The notes: generated from the sequence alone by a model not told the origin. 64,000 bases of DNA from Sitta carolinensis (GCA_032173965.1 CM063292.1:4788001-4852000); one strand, 5' to 3'; numbered from the stretch's first letter, positions 12,401 to 27,400 are shown. Translations and numbers: made by a program.

Positions 12401-15400
12401 CTGTGACATACAAATGAAGAATTAGAAACATATAAAAGTTTTGCTAAGCAGAAAAGATAACCTCATCTCAAAGTGGAAGCACCAACCCAGCTTTCTTGAC
12501 TTAGTATATTGAAATTTGTAAGATTTAATACAAAACTCACATAACCCCAGCTTTCAGAACATTGTCATTATTTTACCATCATCCTCTTCTTTTGCTTCAG
12601 GGCTGGGAACAAAAATGGGTTCTGATGGCCAGCAGTCATCCTGTCCCCAGTGGAGCATTTCCTTTGTCTGGGTGTTAAATTTTGCAATCTAAATGGTTGT
12701 GACAAGAAAAGAAAAATGTCAGTGACCCTGACAGTGGCTTTTTCCAAAGGTACAACATGAACAGACTGCCAGCAGGGGGGACCAATGGTTAGAGTGAAGG
12801 CAGGTATCATAACAAGAAAAAACACCTGGAAAATGTTACATTTTGGAGTCACATGTTATGACTGCATGATCACACAATGCTCTTTTAATTTAATTTAATT
12901 GGATTTCAGTTGCACCTTTGATTTATGGGTGGTCAATAGTTCACAAATACTAACAGGTCACACAAGACCCTTCACTGCAAGTAATGCCTTTCACTGCAGA
13001 GAGTCCAAGACACAGAATATTCAAGTGACTTGTTCCAATTCTCTGAGATTCTGTTGTAAAGCAGGAAACAGGATTCAAACTTGCCATTTCCTAATCCAGT
13101 GAGTTATTTTCCTTTTATTGCTACTTCCATATTCCTCAAGGCCTTCTGTTGTGCAGAAAGGTACATATGCCAGAAGAAAGGCTGCTCCCAGTGAAGTGCA
13201 AAGATTAAACCAGTGAGGCAGACACTGCTGTTTACTGAAAGAACAGAGTGTGGATTTTCATCCCACTGAGTGGCCAAACCAATGGCCAAAGGGGATGTCT
13301 GGCATTTTCATTTCAATTCCATTAAGGCCTTTTCTCTACCCATAATGATGTAATTCTATTTTTTTCCATTTTGATCTTAAGCCAAAAAATACGTTTACAC
13401 AAAAGTGAAACTATTCAAATTACTGGAGGAAGAATTAGAAAGAATTCTCTCTTCTAGCCAACATGACAGCACTTTCACTGACAGACTTTACCTAAGGATT
13501 AGTTTGTTGTGCTTGCATTCATTAAACTGCAACTGATGTGAAAGAAGATCCTCCTACCAGCATTTTTTATTATATTTGAGTCAAGCAGAGATTATCTACG
13601 CTGTAAATCATGAACTTGCATCTTTGTTTGAGTTATTGTCAGATGTGCTGCAATAAATTTTCTTGCATCATGCAGAAACCCAGCTTTATTTTGTAATCAG
13701 TTGTGGTAATTATATGTAAGAACCAACAGTGACTTCAATTTAAGCTGCCTTGTAGTCACAGAACAAGCATTGTAAAGAGTGAGTTTGTCCATATGATACG
13801 GGTACATTTAAATCTAAACACTTTTCCTTTTAATCTATTTGTACTCCAGGCTGTCTCTGACACCATCCACACGTAAACAAAGCATTTGCTGCCTCTAATA
13901 GAGAACTAGCCATCAAAATATAAAACTTCCCCAAAATTAGATATTGTTTTAATATTTAAAATGTATTAGGTAGTGCTGCAATATCTGATTTTTCTGTTAG
14001 GCTTCATAAAGGGAAAAATATTAAGTGTATACATGTGAATAATATTTCTTTTCCTTACTCTCTCCTTTGCAGTTCCTGGCACATCACAGAAGGTTCAGCC
14101 CAATTTAGCAGAAAAGAGAGAGTCTCAGTAACTGTTCAAGAGACTTTCATGGAATATAAAGCTGGAGTAAGAAGCCTGAGTTTATGAATGCTTGAGGAGA
14201 GAAATCGTACATCATGAACTTATCATGAATTAAGGCATTTCATGTTTCTTTGCATGTGAATGACCCACCAATGGGAAAACACTGATTTATAAATGTTAAT
14301 TATACCTTGGTAGGAACTGGACTCCACTGGACTTCTGTTGCAAAGACATACTTGTATTTTTTGCCGTTATAGTCATAGTTGATGCGAGGCAGTTCTATCC
14401 CTGCATAAAATAAAGTTCAAGACTGAGGAACAAGACAAGAGAAAACCTCAAATGTACATCTATATAGACACACCAATCTTCAGGAAGTTTTGCTCTGTAA
14501 GAAGCCTGGAAACTACTTAATAAAGGTGTTGTATACACTTTGAATGTCTGAATTTCTAAGAATCTGAAGATGGACATTAACATAAGTGAGCCAGGGCTGA
14601 TAGTTCAAAAGGTAACGATTTTTCAGTCTTGGGGATTCATTAGCCTGGAATTTATGAGGGTTTTTTTGGTTTGGATTTTTTTGTTTCTTTATAAATACAT
14701 GATATGAACAACTGGGACGAATTGGAGGCTTAGAATTGCCATTCTAAGAAATTATTTTCACCTTAGGTAATTATGTATTTACATATTCCTGTCATTATCC
14801 CTGATAAGAGGTTAAAATCCTCTTTCAAAGGCAATCTCTATAAAATGCAGCTAAACTTGAAGTACTACTTAGACTTACTTAACTAAAATTACTCTTTTAA
14901 CAAGTAGATTTGCAAGCCATATTAGTAGTTGTGAGATCAGACTTGGAATCCTGCATTAATACAAAAATGATGTAGCATCAGATATTTGAAGGATGTGTCT
15001 CACCTTCACACAGTATTTCAGGTTGGCAATAGATGTTTCCATCTTTCTCCTTTACAGCAGTTGCAGTAGAGGGAAGTGTGACTAAATTAGAATCCACTAC
15101 AGCATCCTGAAAGACACAAATGCAGGATAAGTCATGGATCTCTAAAAATATGCTTCTGAGTTAGATTTTTCATCAGATTTGATATTACTATTAATAATTT
15201 GGGGATTAAATAAATAAGCTTCAAGAACATCGTTCCTATGGCATTTTAGATTCGGAGGTTTTCATTACAAAACTTGTTGCACTCAGAGTATTTTAATATA
15301 ACATAAAATAATTCTTTTGAATCACATTGAGTCCTTAGAAATGTTTAGATACACATGGCTATGGTTCAGAAGTACCATACATTTGAGAACTTAATGAATT

Positions 15401-18400
15401 AAGTTAGGTTTCAAGGAATGAGGTGTCAAATTTTCACTGGAGTCACCAAGGTTAGGTTTTTGCACTGGCTAAAAATCAAGTGCAAAAATAGGTGTGATAT
15501 ACTCTATAATGTCCTACTGCTGAATTCTTAAGACTGCAGAACAGCTGGTGTGATCCAACACATCCTTTGTCATTGCTGCAGAGCTGTTTCTGAGACAAGA
15601 ATGGAGCAGCAAAGCTCTAGGATGTAAAAAGAAAAAGTAATATCCATTCCAAAGGCATCAGGCAGGAACTTGCCCAAGTTCCAAGTATAAAATTTTCCCT
15701 GCAAACAATGATGTAAAGTGATGCTTTAAATTAAACTGAAAGATAAAATCTTTTCTCTTCCTGCTATACATCACACTTAAATGAAATCTAGTTTTAATTG
15801 AACCATTGCACCAGTTGTGAGCATGGGTGTATTGAATGTGGGCTTCCAGGGAAGTGTAAGAAACAGATTGTGCTAAGCCTCATGCATGCCCTTGCAGTTA
15901 ACCAGTTAACAGACAGGTGAGTATATCTGCTTCTATTTGATGGCATTTAAATAATCTCATTGGGAAGAAAATGACATATTCTTTACAGCCCTGTTCTCCA
16001 GAGTGGATGCTGTCAGAACCAGGATCCACAAAAACATTTCCAGCTTCCCATTGCCATTTCCCACAGGACATACAAAACCCAAACTTCCTGCACGCTTTGG
16101 CTATCACAGAATCAGAAATTTGCTGGCAACTAATAATACATACACTATTCTCATTGATGTATTTTAAATTATCAATCAAAGAACAGGTTAAAAAGTAATT
16201 TTCTTTCTACCTTGTCATACTGCAGAGGAACAACAAATCTTTTGCAGGTTGGTATGGAGGTAAGTTTGGTGTTCTCTTCAAAGTCTTTACCCAGGTTTTT
16301 TAAATAAAACATGTCATATAAGCTATTGTCTGCATAGGCAACAATATCAAAAATAATGTGGCCGTCCTCTTCATAAGCATTTATGTGATGAAAAAACACC
16401 AGAGCATCAGTGTAGAACTTGGTGGACACTTCTTTTTTAGTCTTCCTGTCTATAAAGTGAAACCAAGTCTGAAAGAGAGAAAACATTATTTAAAACCATT
16501 CAGAATCAGCAAATAGTTATTTAGAGAATTGTTTTCTAATGGTAACCATCAACATTTTAATCACTGTGTATATGTACTGAAGGATAGTAAGAACTCAGAA
16601 TTTGCTGCTAGGAGACAAGGGGTTCCAACCTGAAGAAAACACGGCAGTAAAATGAGTGTGGAACAGCTTGAAGCTCATTTTACTGTTGCAAATTACTATT
16701 TGGGGGAGGCTGAAGATTGACGTTTTCCAGAAAAACCTGGAAAATCCCCTGCTCTCTTTTACACTTAAATAAATCTGCCTTGGTTGAGAGTTTCTGTGGT
16801 ACTGGTGCCCTGTACCTCAGCAAGTCCCATGTGTTTGTGCCCAAAGCATGTGGAAATAAGATCCTCAGAAAACAGTTTTCCCCTCGGTTTCTACAGTGAA
16901 AGACTCTTTTGTTCAGTGCAGGCTTTTCCACCAGTCGGGCTCTCCAGCACACTCAATGCACCTGGGGCAGATCTCGCCCACCACAGAAGAATTTTGTTTG
17001 GACCAGGAGAAAACCAAAACTGGATCTGTCTCAGATGCTAGCACAGAGTATTTCTAGCTTATCAAACTATCCTCTCTCTCAAGAGCTTCAGCAGCAGGTA
17101 TTTATTTGAGAAATTTCTGGATATGTATTCCAAAATGTACAGCTTCTAGAAAAAGTGTGCAACATGGAAGCCAAGGTTTGAAAAAAGCCAACCAAAAAAT
17201 AAGGAGTGACTACTGAAATGAATGAACCAGATGAAAACCAGAACAGTGTGGAAGAGGTCACTGGCCTGCCTGACTCTACTGCTCAGCAGTAGGAAAAGTA
17301 CCTTATCATCCTTATTATAGGCAAGGCAGGAAGCCCAGTTCACACCTCGGATGTAAGCAGTTGCCATTTTGACAATGTCCAGTCTGAAGGGCTGCTCTAT
17401 GAAGATTATGTAATTCTCTGTGATTCCAAAGCTGTGGTAGTAGCTGGGGTGGAGCAGAGAGCGAGAAGGGACGGAGCAAACCACTTCCAGGTGCTTGAAA
17501 CAAGATTTCTTCTTTTCTTGTTCTGAAGATGAATGATAAAAATTAAAATTATATTTCTAATAAATTCCATTACAAACTCGTGTTTGGATTTCTCCCAGGC
17601 AGGGAAGAACTGGCTCCTCTCAGTTTTATTTGCATTTTCCTGTTAAGAAAGTGTTTGTTTACCCCTGTATAATTAACCCAGAACTTTGCATGCAGGAAGC
17701 AACACAGTGAAATCACAGTGCTGGATCCATTCAGGCACAGACCCCTGTCTTGGGATTCGATTCTGCTGATTACTGCTTTCTGAAGTTCCAGCATGGAGAG
17801 AAATATGTTTAATTAAATCAGCAGCTTTAAAAAGAGGTTCAAATGTCCCTGTGTTTTTTAACTTCTAAGGAGTCGTTCCCAAATTTGCTAGAAACCGCAA
17901 ACTGGTCTTTCAGCTGTGGAAGGCCTCTCCATCATTCAAGAAGGGGCAGGCAACACAATAGCAGCTGATTTTCAACAACACACACCCAAAAAAGATCTTG
18001 AAGGAAAAAGAGCAAGGGACTTGCTCTGTGAACAATTTCAGCAAGGGCCAGTATTGGCCAGGCTAGAGAGGAATTAACTCTATATTAGGTTTTATTTGGT
18101 ATCATGCTTCCCTATAATCATAGTGTCAGCATTTGAAGAGAATTTTCACTTACAAAGAAATTAAAACTTGCAACTTCAAATTATATGTACTGCCCTATAG
18201 AGAAAATGGTTTTAGAATCTTCATCTAAAAGTAAGGTTCTTCCTCCTGGAACACCCTGTTTACACAGTACTCAAGAAGAGCTTTTGTAACATCACCTGCC
18301 CAAACAGGCTAAGCAGTTAATATGAAGTTTACAATAAGTTGAAATTAAGAAAATGAACACCATTGGTTACCAGAACACCTGTATCACCACTCTTGCCCTT

Positions 18401-21400
18401 TGAATAAAAGAAATTGCTAGCAAGTTTCTAGAAAATACAAATAACAGATACATCTTACCTGGTACAGAGGAAGGAATCTTAAATAGAAGGTATTTTGTCT
18501 TCCCTTTATCAACTATTGAAGTGCCCATGTTGAGAACATTTCCAGCACTGTCATAGTGTGGGTGAGAAGTTGCAATATTTACAGCTACATATTTGTTGTA
18601 GTCAACCTGGAAAATGATGCAATAAGAGTTTTGAGAGATAGAATAATGAAAATAGTGTAATAGAATGAAAATTGATCTCAGCTAACAGCACAAAACCACC
18701 AGATTTTTAGCCCTGGCAGCCTTATATTGACACCCCATTTACAAATGGCTTTGAAATTTAAATAATTAAACCAAATTACTTGTGTAGGTATTCAAATTAT
18801 TTCTTTATTCAAGGCTAAAACAAGTTACAGAATCTGAATAACAGCTACCTCCCCTTTTGAATCCACATAGCATCAGGGAGGATAAGCCAAGCAAGTTATT
18901 CTGCAAATGCCCATTTCACCCTGAAAGCACTTTAGCTAACAGGGCTTTCTGGGAATCTGATGGAGCAGAAAGATTTCTATTTTATCTAAAATTTGTAAAT
19001 TGGCTCAAACTGTAGTGTGGGTTAGAAAAAAATAATTTATATATTTCAATATCTCAAGTTGTCATTTTAATAATTAAATAATTATTTCATAATTAAGTAA
19101 TACCTTACATAAGGTCCTTGAAAAGTAATCATATAACTGACCTACTGATTTTTCAATTATGCAAATAATTTTATAACTACAGATACATAACAATGGCAAT
19201 CATCCAAAATAATCATGTAACTGTGCTATTATTCCTGCAACCTTCCTTGATTACGTACAAGTGAAACTTTTCAAAGCCCAGCTTTTCTCAAACTAAAGAG
19301 GATTTAAATTTGAACTCAGGAGTTCTTAAAAGATAAAGAATATCTTTAGGTATCTTCACTATTTCACTTTATCACAAATTCAAAAGTAAGTCAGCAGTAG
19401 AAGAAAAGTATTTTGTGTCCTGAACATGTTAAAGGATCCTTACGAGTCAGCCTGAAATGTATTCATCAGCAGACAAGGAACCAGAGGGACAGAGAGTGGT
19501 TTGTACCTTCTCCATTGTCTCCAGAGTCTGTGGATTAATTTTCCTGATGAAGTTAGTCTCGCCAGTAGCATAAAAATCACCCCCAGCTTTCATAATGTTG
19601 ATCAGACAGTTGTCTGTGAACTCAGGAATGGTGTGAGACAAATAGGAGAATGCCCTGTGCAGAGGGAAATTTCATTAGAGCCATGGAAGCTGGAGCTGCC
19701 TTTCCCCACAAGGAGCACAGGAGACCCTGCAGTGCCACAGACCTGGGGCTGCCTCTCTCTCCCTGCTGTGGCCTCTCCTGCAGCTCCCTGGCAGGGGGCA
19801 CAGCAGAGGAGATGCTCTTCTCCAGCGCCCTTGGCCTGGGGGAGGCTTAAGGACATGCAAGAAACTGGTTTTCCACACACGAATGGGCATCCAGACCCAT
19901 TCCTACTGCCAGCTCTAGGACAGGCACTGCTTTATCAGGATGGCTAATTACACACTCGCCTGTGCCTATCTTGGGAAAATTTATCCTACTAGTTCCTGCC
20001 TAAGGCTGGTAGGTTTTTCCGTGTATGCCTTCATAAAAGAGAGGGACTCATATACTCCCCAATGGAATACTTTTGTTCTCAGTGTTATTCCATATCATAA
20101 TTAAGATTTCAGAGGAGACTGAACTTCACTTAGGCTTGACAGTTTTCTTTATCAGTGTATGATTTCATCATAGTCAGAAGAAGCCAAGGCAAAGTTGCTA
20201 TATCCCTTTTGAACTGAAAATGCCAGAGTTACTCTATTGCTATTGGAAGAGGGAAGAAAATCTCATCTCAGGGGAGCAACTTACAACTTATCACCTCTTT
20301 TGCAATAACTGTCTGTGTTTGTGTCCTTACTGAATACCAGGTTCCAGGTCACTAGAGGTAGTTCAGAGACAAGAAGGAGAGAAGGGTGACCTATTTGCAC
20401 TTGTTAGTGAATCTCTATGGCAAATTTTACAACTCCAAGGATAACATGATGGCCTACACTTCACATTTCTGTTAAACCATCTGTAATCAAAATGTTTTTC
20501 TGATTATTTTGTAGTTCTTGATGCTTCTCTTTTTTTTTGTTGAGTAGACTTTGTATTAATACCTTCCCCATGTCTAAATCTTTTTCTTTCTTTCTGCCTC
20601 TCCCCTTACAGAGTATCAAAATGTTTCACTAACACTGGAGAAAGAATATGTTTGGTTTTTATATAATCTACTTGTGTTACTGAATAAAGCCACAAATATT
20701 GGTGATAAAATGAATTTTAAATATTTGCCTTATACTAACCCATTGGTAGTACATATCTCTTGGCCTTTTCAATATTTAACAATTGTAAATTTACAAATGA
20801 ACTGTTCTATTTGTACATAGGTGTCAAGGGTAAACAGAAAGACACCACTAAAGAGAGAAGTAGACAGAAGAATCTTGTTGGGAAAAGCATTGCTTACTTG
20901 GCAAATATGTTTTTGCATGGATCTGGATAAGCCATAGTCCCAAACTCAGACACCACGATTCTGTTTGCTTCTATGTTGCAGTTGTATGTGTCACTTCGGA
21001 GATATTTGCTTCTGTAGTAAACTTCACCTGAGGAAGAACAAACAGGTTTCAATCACATTTTATACTTAGTCCTTCAAAATTAGCACAGGTAGAGCCAGAG
21101 TTTCTCAAGCAGCTGTCCTTCAGCCAACAACATTTTGGAATGAAACCAACAACATCCCCAATCCCCTGTTTTAAAGGCTTTATGGCTGCTGAGATTGGTA
21201 ACAATTTGTCAAGATTCTCTGACTACCACTACTAATACTGGAGAACATTTGAGGGGAAAGGAGAGATTTGAATAAACTGTTCCAGAAAATAAAAAAATGT
21301 GTGCAAAAATGATTAATTATACAGTCCATTTATGGGTGGTGAAAAATCTCCTGTATTACCAAAATTTAGTTATGGGAGTAACAGATTACTTGAAGGAATC

Positions 21401-24400
21401 AACAGTTTAATGAATCACTATACTTGAACTAACTGAGCTCTGATTGCTTCAGGTAAGTAAGATATACTTGCAATTTAAAAAACACTGATTATTTCTTTAT
21501 AGGTTATTTTGTTAATGATATAGAGCTGGATAGGCTAGAAATCCTGCAATGGCATCAAATGCTTCCAATCACAGAAATGGGAACTAAAAAGTAAGCACAA
21601 GGATTAGAGGATAACAGGAGTAAATCCCCCCCTTTTTTTTTTATAGATACGTATTTTTTGCGACAAGAATCCAGGTGTAAATCATTTTGACTCACACTGT
21701 GTAACAGCTGAATGGGAGAAAAATATTTTAACTGAAAAAAAAATATTGTATGGTTTAGAGTAGATAGCTGCCTGTTTTTCCTCTTGTTGGGGTTTGGGTT
21801 CACTTGTAGAATTTATTTTTTCTTTTTTTTTTTTTCTCTTTCCCATAAGTTGCCAGGTAACTAATGTCTTCCAAACTAAGACACCTCTGTAAGGATGACA
21901 AGCAGGTGGAGGGACTGTAGGGTGTCAAAATATACTGAGTGAGGTTTGACATGTGAAGTGACACAGTGGCTCAGTTTCTCTCCTGGCAGTTGTCACAGCT
22001 GCAACCAAATCCCAAAAGGGAAATGCTGGTACTCCTGGAAGAGCCTGCTTATCCCCAGCACAGCCCCTGGGCTCGGCAGTGCTGGGACCCCTGGAAGTGC
22101 TGCTCATCCCCAGCACAGCCCCCGGGCTCGGCAGTGCTGGTACCTCTGGAAATGCTGTTCATCCCCAGCACAGCCCCGGGCTCGGCAGTGCTGGTACCTC
22201 TGGAAATGCTGTTCATCCCCAGCACAGCCCCTGGGCTCGGCAGAGCTGGTACCTCTGGAAATGCTGTTCATCCCCAGCACAGCCCCCGGGCTCGGCAGTG
22301 CTGGGACCCCTGGAAATGCTGTTCATCCCCAGCACAGCCCCCGGGCTCGGCAGTGCTGGGACCCCTGGAAATGCTGTTCATCCCCAGCACAGCCCCTGGG
22401 CTCGGCAGTGCTGGTACCTCTGGAAATGCTGTTCATCCCCAGCACAGCCCCTGGGCTCGGCAGAGCTGGTACCTCTGGAAATGCTGTTCATCCCCAGCAC
22501 AGCCCCGGGCTCGGCAGTGCTGGGACCCCTGGAAATGCTGTTCATCCCCAGCACAGCCCCGGGCTCGGCAGTGCTGGGACCCCTGGAAATGCTGTTCATC
22601 CCCAGCACAGCCCCTGGGCTCGGCAGTGCTGGTACCTCTGGAAATGCTGCTCATCCCCAGCACAGCCCCCGGGCTCGGCAGTGCTGGTACCTCTGGAAAT
22701 GCTGTTCATCCCCAGCACAGCCCCCGGGCTCGGCAGTGCTGGGACCCCTGGAAATGCTGTTCATCCCCAGCACAGCCCCCGGGCTCGGCAGTGCTGGGAC
22801 CCCTGGAAATGCTGTTCATCCCCAGCACAGCCCCTGGGCTCGGCAGTGCTGGTACCTCTGGAAATGCTGTTCATCCCCAGCACAGCCCCTGGGCTCGGCA
22901 GAGCTGGTACCTCTGGAAATGCTGTTCATCCCCAGCACAGCCCCCGGGCTCGGCAGTGCTGGGACCCCTGGAAATGCTGTTCATCCCCAGCACAGCCCCC
23001 GGGCTCGGCAGTGCTGGGACCCCTGGAAATGCTGTTCATCCCCAGCACAGCCCCTGGGCTCGGCAGTGCTGGTACCTCTGGAAATGCTGCTCATCCCCAG
23101 CACAGCCCCCGGGCTCGGCAGTGCTGGTACCTCTGGAAATGCTGTTCATCCCCAGCACAGCCCCGGGCTCGGCAGTGCTGGGACCCCTGGAAATGCTGTT
23201 CATCCCCAGCACAGCCCCGGGCTCGGCAGTGCTGGTACCTCTGGAAATGCTGTTCATCCCCAGCACAGCCCCTGGGCTCGGCAGTGCTGGTACCCCTGGA
23301 AATGCTGTTCATCCCCAGCACAGCCCCCGGGCTCGGCAGTGCTGGGACCCCTGGAAATGCTGTTCATCCCCAGCACAGCCCCTGGGCTCGGCAGTGCTGG
23401 TACCCCTGGAAATGCTGTTCATCCCCAGCACAGCCCCCGGGCTCGGCAGTGCTGGTACCTCTGGAAATGCTGCTCATCCCCAGCACAGCCCCCGGGCTCG
23501 GCAGTGCTGGTACCTCTGGAAATGCTGCTCATCCCCAGCACAGCCCCTGGGCTCGGCAGTGCAGGTACCCCTGGAAGTGCTGTTCATCTCTAGCACAGCC
23601 CCTGGGTTTGGCAGTGCTGGGACCCCTGGAAATGCTGTTCATCCCCAGCACAGCCCCCGGGCTCGGCAGTGCTGGGACCCCTGGAAATGCTGTTCATCTC
23701 TAGCACAGCCCCTGGGTTTGGCAGTGCTGGGACCCCTGGAAATGCTGTTCATCCCCAGCACAGCCCCTGGGCTCGGCAGTGCTGGGACCCCTGGAAATGC
23801 TGTTCATCCCCAGCACAGCCCCCGGGCTCGGCAGTGCTGGTACCCCTGGAAATGCTGCTCATCCCCAGCACAGCCCCTGGGCTCGGCAGTGCTGGGACCC
23901 CTGGAAATGCTGTTCATCCCCAGCACAGCCCCCGGGCTCGGCAGTGCTGGTACCCCTGGAAATGCTGTTCATCCCCAGCACAGCCCCTGGGCTCGGCAGT
24001 GCTGGGACCCCTGGAAATGCTGCTCATCCGCAGCACAGCCCCTGGGTTTGGCAGTGCTCCTGGCTGAGCCACCGGGGACAGCGGAGCTTTTCTTGCTCCG
24101 GGGGAAGGTGGAGGCTGCCCTGCAGTGACCTGCCCAGAGCTGGATTTGTGCCCTCCTGGCGTGTCAACAGCCCTGCCGAAGGAAGGGCTGTGTGACACCT
24201 CCCTGCAAACAGCCCTGCAGGGCTTCCAGCCGCTGCTGTGGAGAGTGAGGGGTGGGGGTGTGGAGAGACCTCCCCCTCCCACACCACTCTGCAGACAAAC
24301 CCCACAACACTCCAACCCAACTCAGAACAGAATCAGCACCGTAAGGCACCAAAATGTGGCTTGTTGAGTTCCTTTCAATCCAATGTGCAACAACTTACCA

Positions 24401-27400
24401 TTTTTAAATGTGAAGCTGTGCAGCAGAGCCAGGCCATCAAACCAGTGGTTGTACTTGCTGTCCCCTATCGTGTGCATCCCTGGGCCATTCCGGAGCAGTA
24501 TCCCTTGCAACCAAGTGGGCAGCTGCCCTATAAACAGAAAGGAGTTACCAGTATCCACTCATTTAGGCAAAGAGAACGTTCCAGGACAGTTTGCCTAAAG
24601 GCAGAGGCTTCATGTAGTCAGAGAGACTGTAGGTGTGTTGAGATTTGCAGTATCATATAATTATATTGGAGTTTGGGTCAACTAAAATTTCCCCTACTTA
24701 AAAATGTGGCACTAGTCACACTCTGCATGACTATTGCTATTGGAGACTGTAGTCTGGTTTCAGGCCTGATGTTTTGGTTTTCTGGTGTTCTCTCCCAGGA
24801 AAGTGTGATAAACACGATGGAATGTTTTTGTAATAATATTTATGTTATTCATTCCTTCTGAAAGGAGGGATTTCTTCTTGATGTCCCTCTGGTTCGACCA
24901 ATGTGATTAAAGAAGTTTGCCTTTCTTTCACCAATCACAATGGTCTGTGTAAAATAGTATATAAGGGAGAACAATCCCTAATAAAAGAGTCCTTTTTCTT
25001 AGCCTTCTGAATCACAGAGTCTGTGTCCTGTGTTATCTGAAACAATGACAGGAGATTACTATAAGAAAATGAGATGGCTGGAATGTAATTTATTAATTAT
25101 CAGGAAATAAATAAAATTGGACCTTTCCTTTCTGCATTCATATTTTACAGTGATAACTTTAAAACCTTCTACTCGTGCCAGAAAAAGCTAGAGCTTATCA
25201 GAAATCAACATATTTTATAGGTTATATGACTTGCAGTGGCTTTCAGCACATCAGCTTAGACTTTAGGCTAAATTAATTCCACTAAAAATTTCATTAAGTA
25301 AATTGCACAGCATAATATAGTGTCGTTTGGGAAGTGCTTTTGTGACACTAGTCATTATCTAGTGTTTTGTACACAAATAAAGTATGGAACATTGTACTGA
25401 AAATGTATAAGTGCTGTTGAGATTTGAATCATAAATGTTCCTCATCAAATTCCTGCAAGAAATGCATCACCTACCACTTGACTCAAAGAATAATAACAAT
25501 TAAAGAATGCCAATAGGTTTAAAGAGATGAACAAAGGCATATCAGATATTAAATAAAAAGCTTGACTTGAATATGACTCCTGAGGGAATATTTAGGAACA
25601 CATACTGCTTCTCTACACAATTCCTGCACTGGGTATTGCCTTTGCATAAAAAGCTCTTCAGAACTTACATTTCTCCTTATCATTTAGTTTGTAACCCCAC
25701 AATGATTATGTTGACACACTTTGTTGTTAAAACCCCTTTACAACAGCTAGAAAAGTCCTTCCATGTATCTTAAAAATTAACTCATTCCAACCCCTGCCAT
25801 GGGCAGGTCCACTAGACCAAGTTGCTCGAAATCCCATCCAACCTGGCTCTAAGCAGTTCTAGAAATGGGGCACCATCCTTAGGGCATAACTCCATTAGGG
25901 TTACAGTTCTGGAATTCATGAGGTACATTAAAACTTGATCATGGATGAGTTTTCATCATCATCACCATCATCATCATTAATATTATTATTATTGTTATTA
26001 TTTTCTAGAAGAGCCTGGAAAAGAAAACCTTACTTCCTTTTTTAACACAAGAAGCCCCAAAGCAATAACTATAGTATATAGTATATTTTTTTATATGATA
26101 ATTTTGCTGGGAAAGTTAAGAAAGGGAAAAAAAGATATTTTTAAACCTCTGTGGACTTAATTCAGTTTCTGAAATTCCTGGTGCAATTCCCTGTAATTTC
26201 TGACACAATTTCAGTATGAAAAACAAGGAGCAAAGGGTCATCTAGTGAGGTTTTCAAGTAATTCATCTTAATGGGAATGAAGCATGTCTATAAACCACAT
26301 TGGGTACCAAATCAGCATCCAGAAGTGCATATATAACTTAAAAAATGTGGACCCTATCTGTTCTGTAATGTGTGAGGACACATTAGTGCCACAGTGAAAT
26401 CTCCAAATATTTGGACGTTTATTAACCATGGTAACAACAGGATCTCAGAAAAATCACTGTAGGAAAACGGCTGTAGGAGAGCATGGGTTAAATTGCAGCT
26501 GATGTTAGAAGTGTGATGAATATTACCAGTGTTCATATTGAGTAACAAGGAGCCAAAATACTGGCAGAGATCAGGACTTCCAAAAAATTTTAAGGGGTTG
26601 TTGATCTCTTTTATTTTCTTAAGCAATTAAGGAATGTTTTGTATGTGTAACTTTACCATCTGAAATACTCAGTCTTTGTTCAAATAAACTATTGCATAAT
26701 GCTGATCAAGTTTGATAAGTTGTTTGTTTGCAAAAAACTTCAAATATTTTGATAATATGTTGTTACCTTGAGAAAAAAAAAAAAGTAATCGAAAGGCATA
26801 AAGCCATAAAAGCATAAAATAATCCAAAGGCATTAAAACAAAGCACTTTGTGTGACTTGACACAAAATCTTTTCCAATTCAGCCACCAGACTGAACAGCA
26901 ATAAAGCCCAGCAAGTTTTAATTGTTATCTCTTTAAGTTTTGTACTTGGGAATGGTAGATTTTTACTATTTCTTGGAGTACATAACACAACAGCCAAGAT
27001 TTACTAAGCAGGGGTTCTCAGTAATAAACCTCTCCTGTAACTGTAAGAAAAAATAGTAAAGTATTTTTTCTGTAAAGTAAAAGAAATTGGGGAATATAAC
27101 AGGTTGGTGGAGTGTCATCCCTAGAGAGCCGCTTCAAACCGTCCTGCTGGAGGATACTCGGCCGTTTCTCCTGGAATATCTTCTAAACCCGCTTTTTAAC
27201 GCTACCCTGCGGCATCCCGTGCCGGCGCTTTGCTACTCAGGAGTGCTAGCGGTGAGAGCCCCGAGTTTAGGGAGGCTCCCAGGAGCCCCGGGGAGCCGAG
27301 GGCAGGGAAGGGTTAAGAGAGGAGAAACCGAAAGTGCGAGCAGAGCCTTGGGGGAGGAGGGGTCCGAGATGGGATCCCGGGCTCTCCCTCACCGCCAACT

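Noticed and set aside
22024..24060. CRISPR-like regularly spaced repeat
   Set aside because: The array has no unique spacers; it is a continuous tandem minisatellite in a bird nuclear gene.
21966..24128. A 720-codon ORF (and overlapping 585- and 504-codon ORFs)
   Set aside because: They are read-through of the 55-bp tandem repeat in three frames, lie in a BCO1 intron, and have no start context, domain or splice support.
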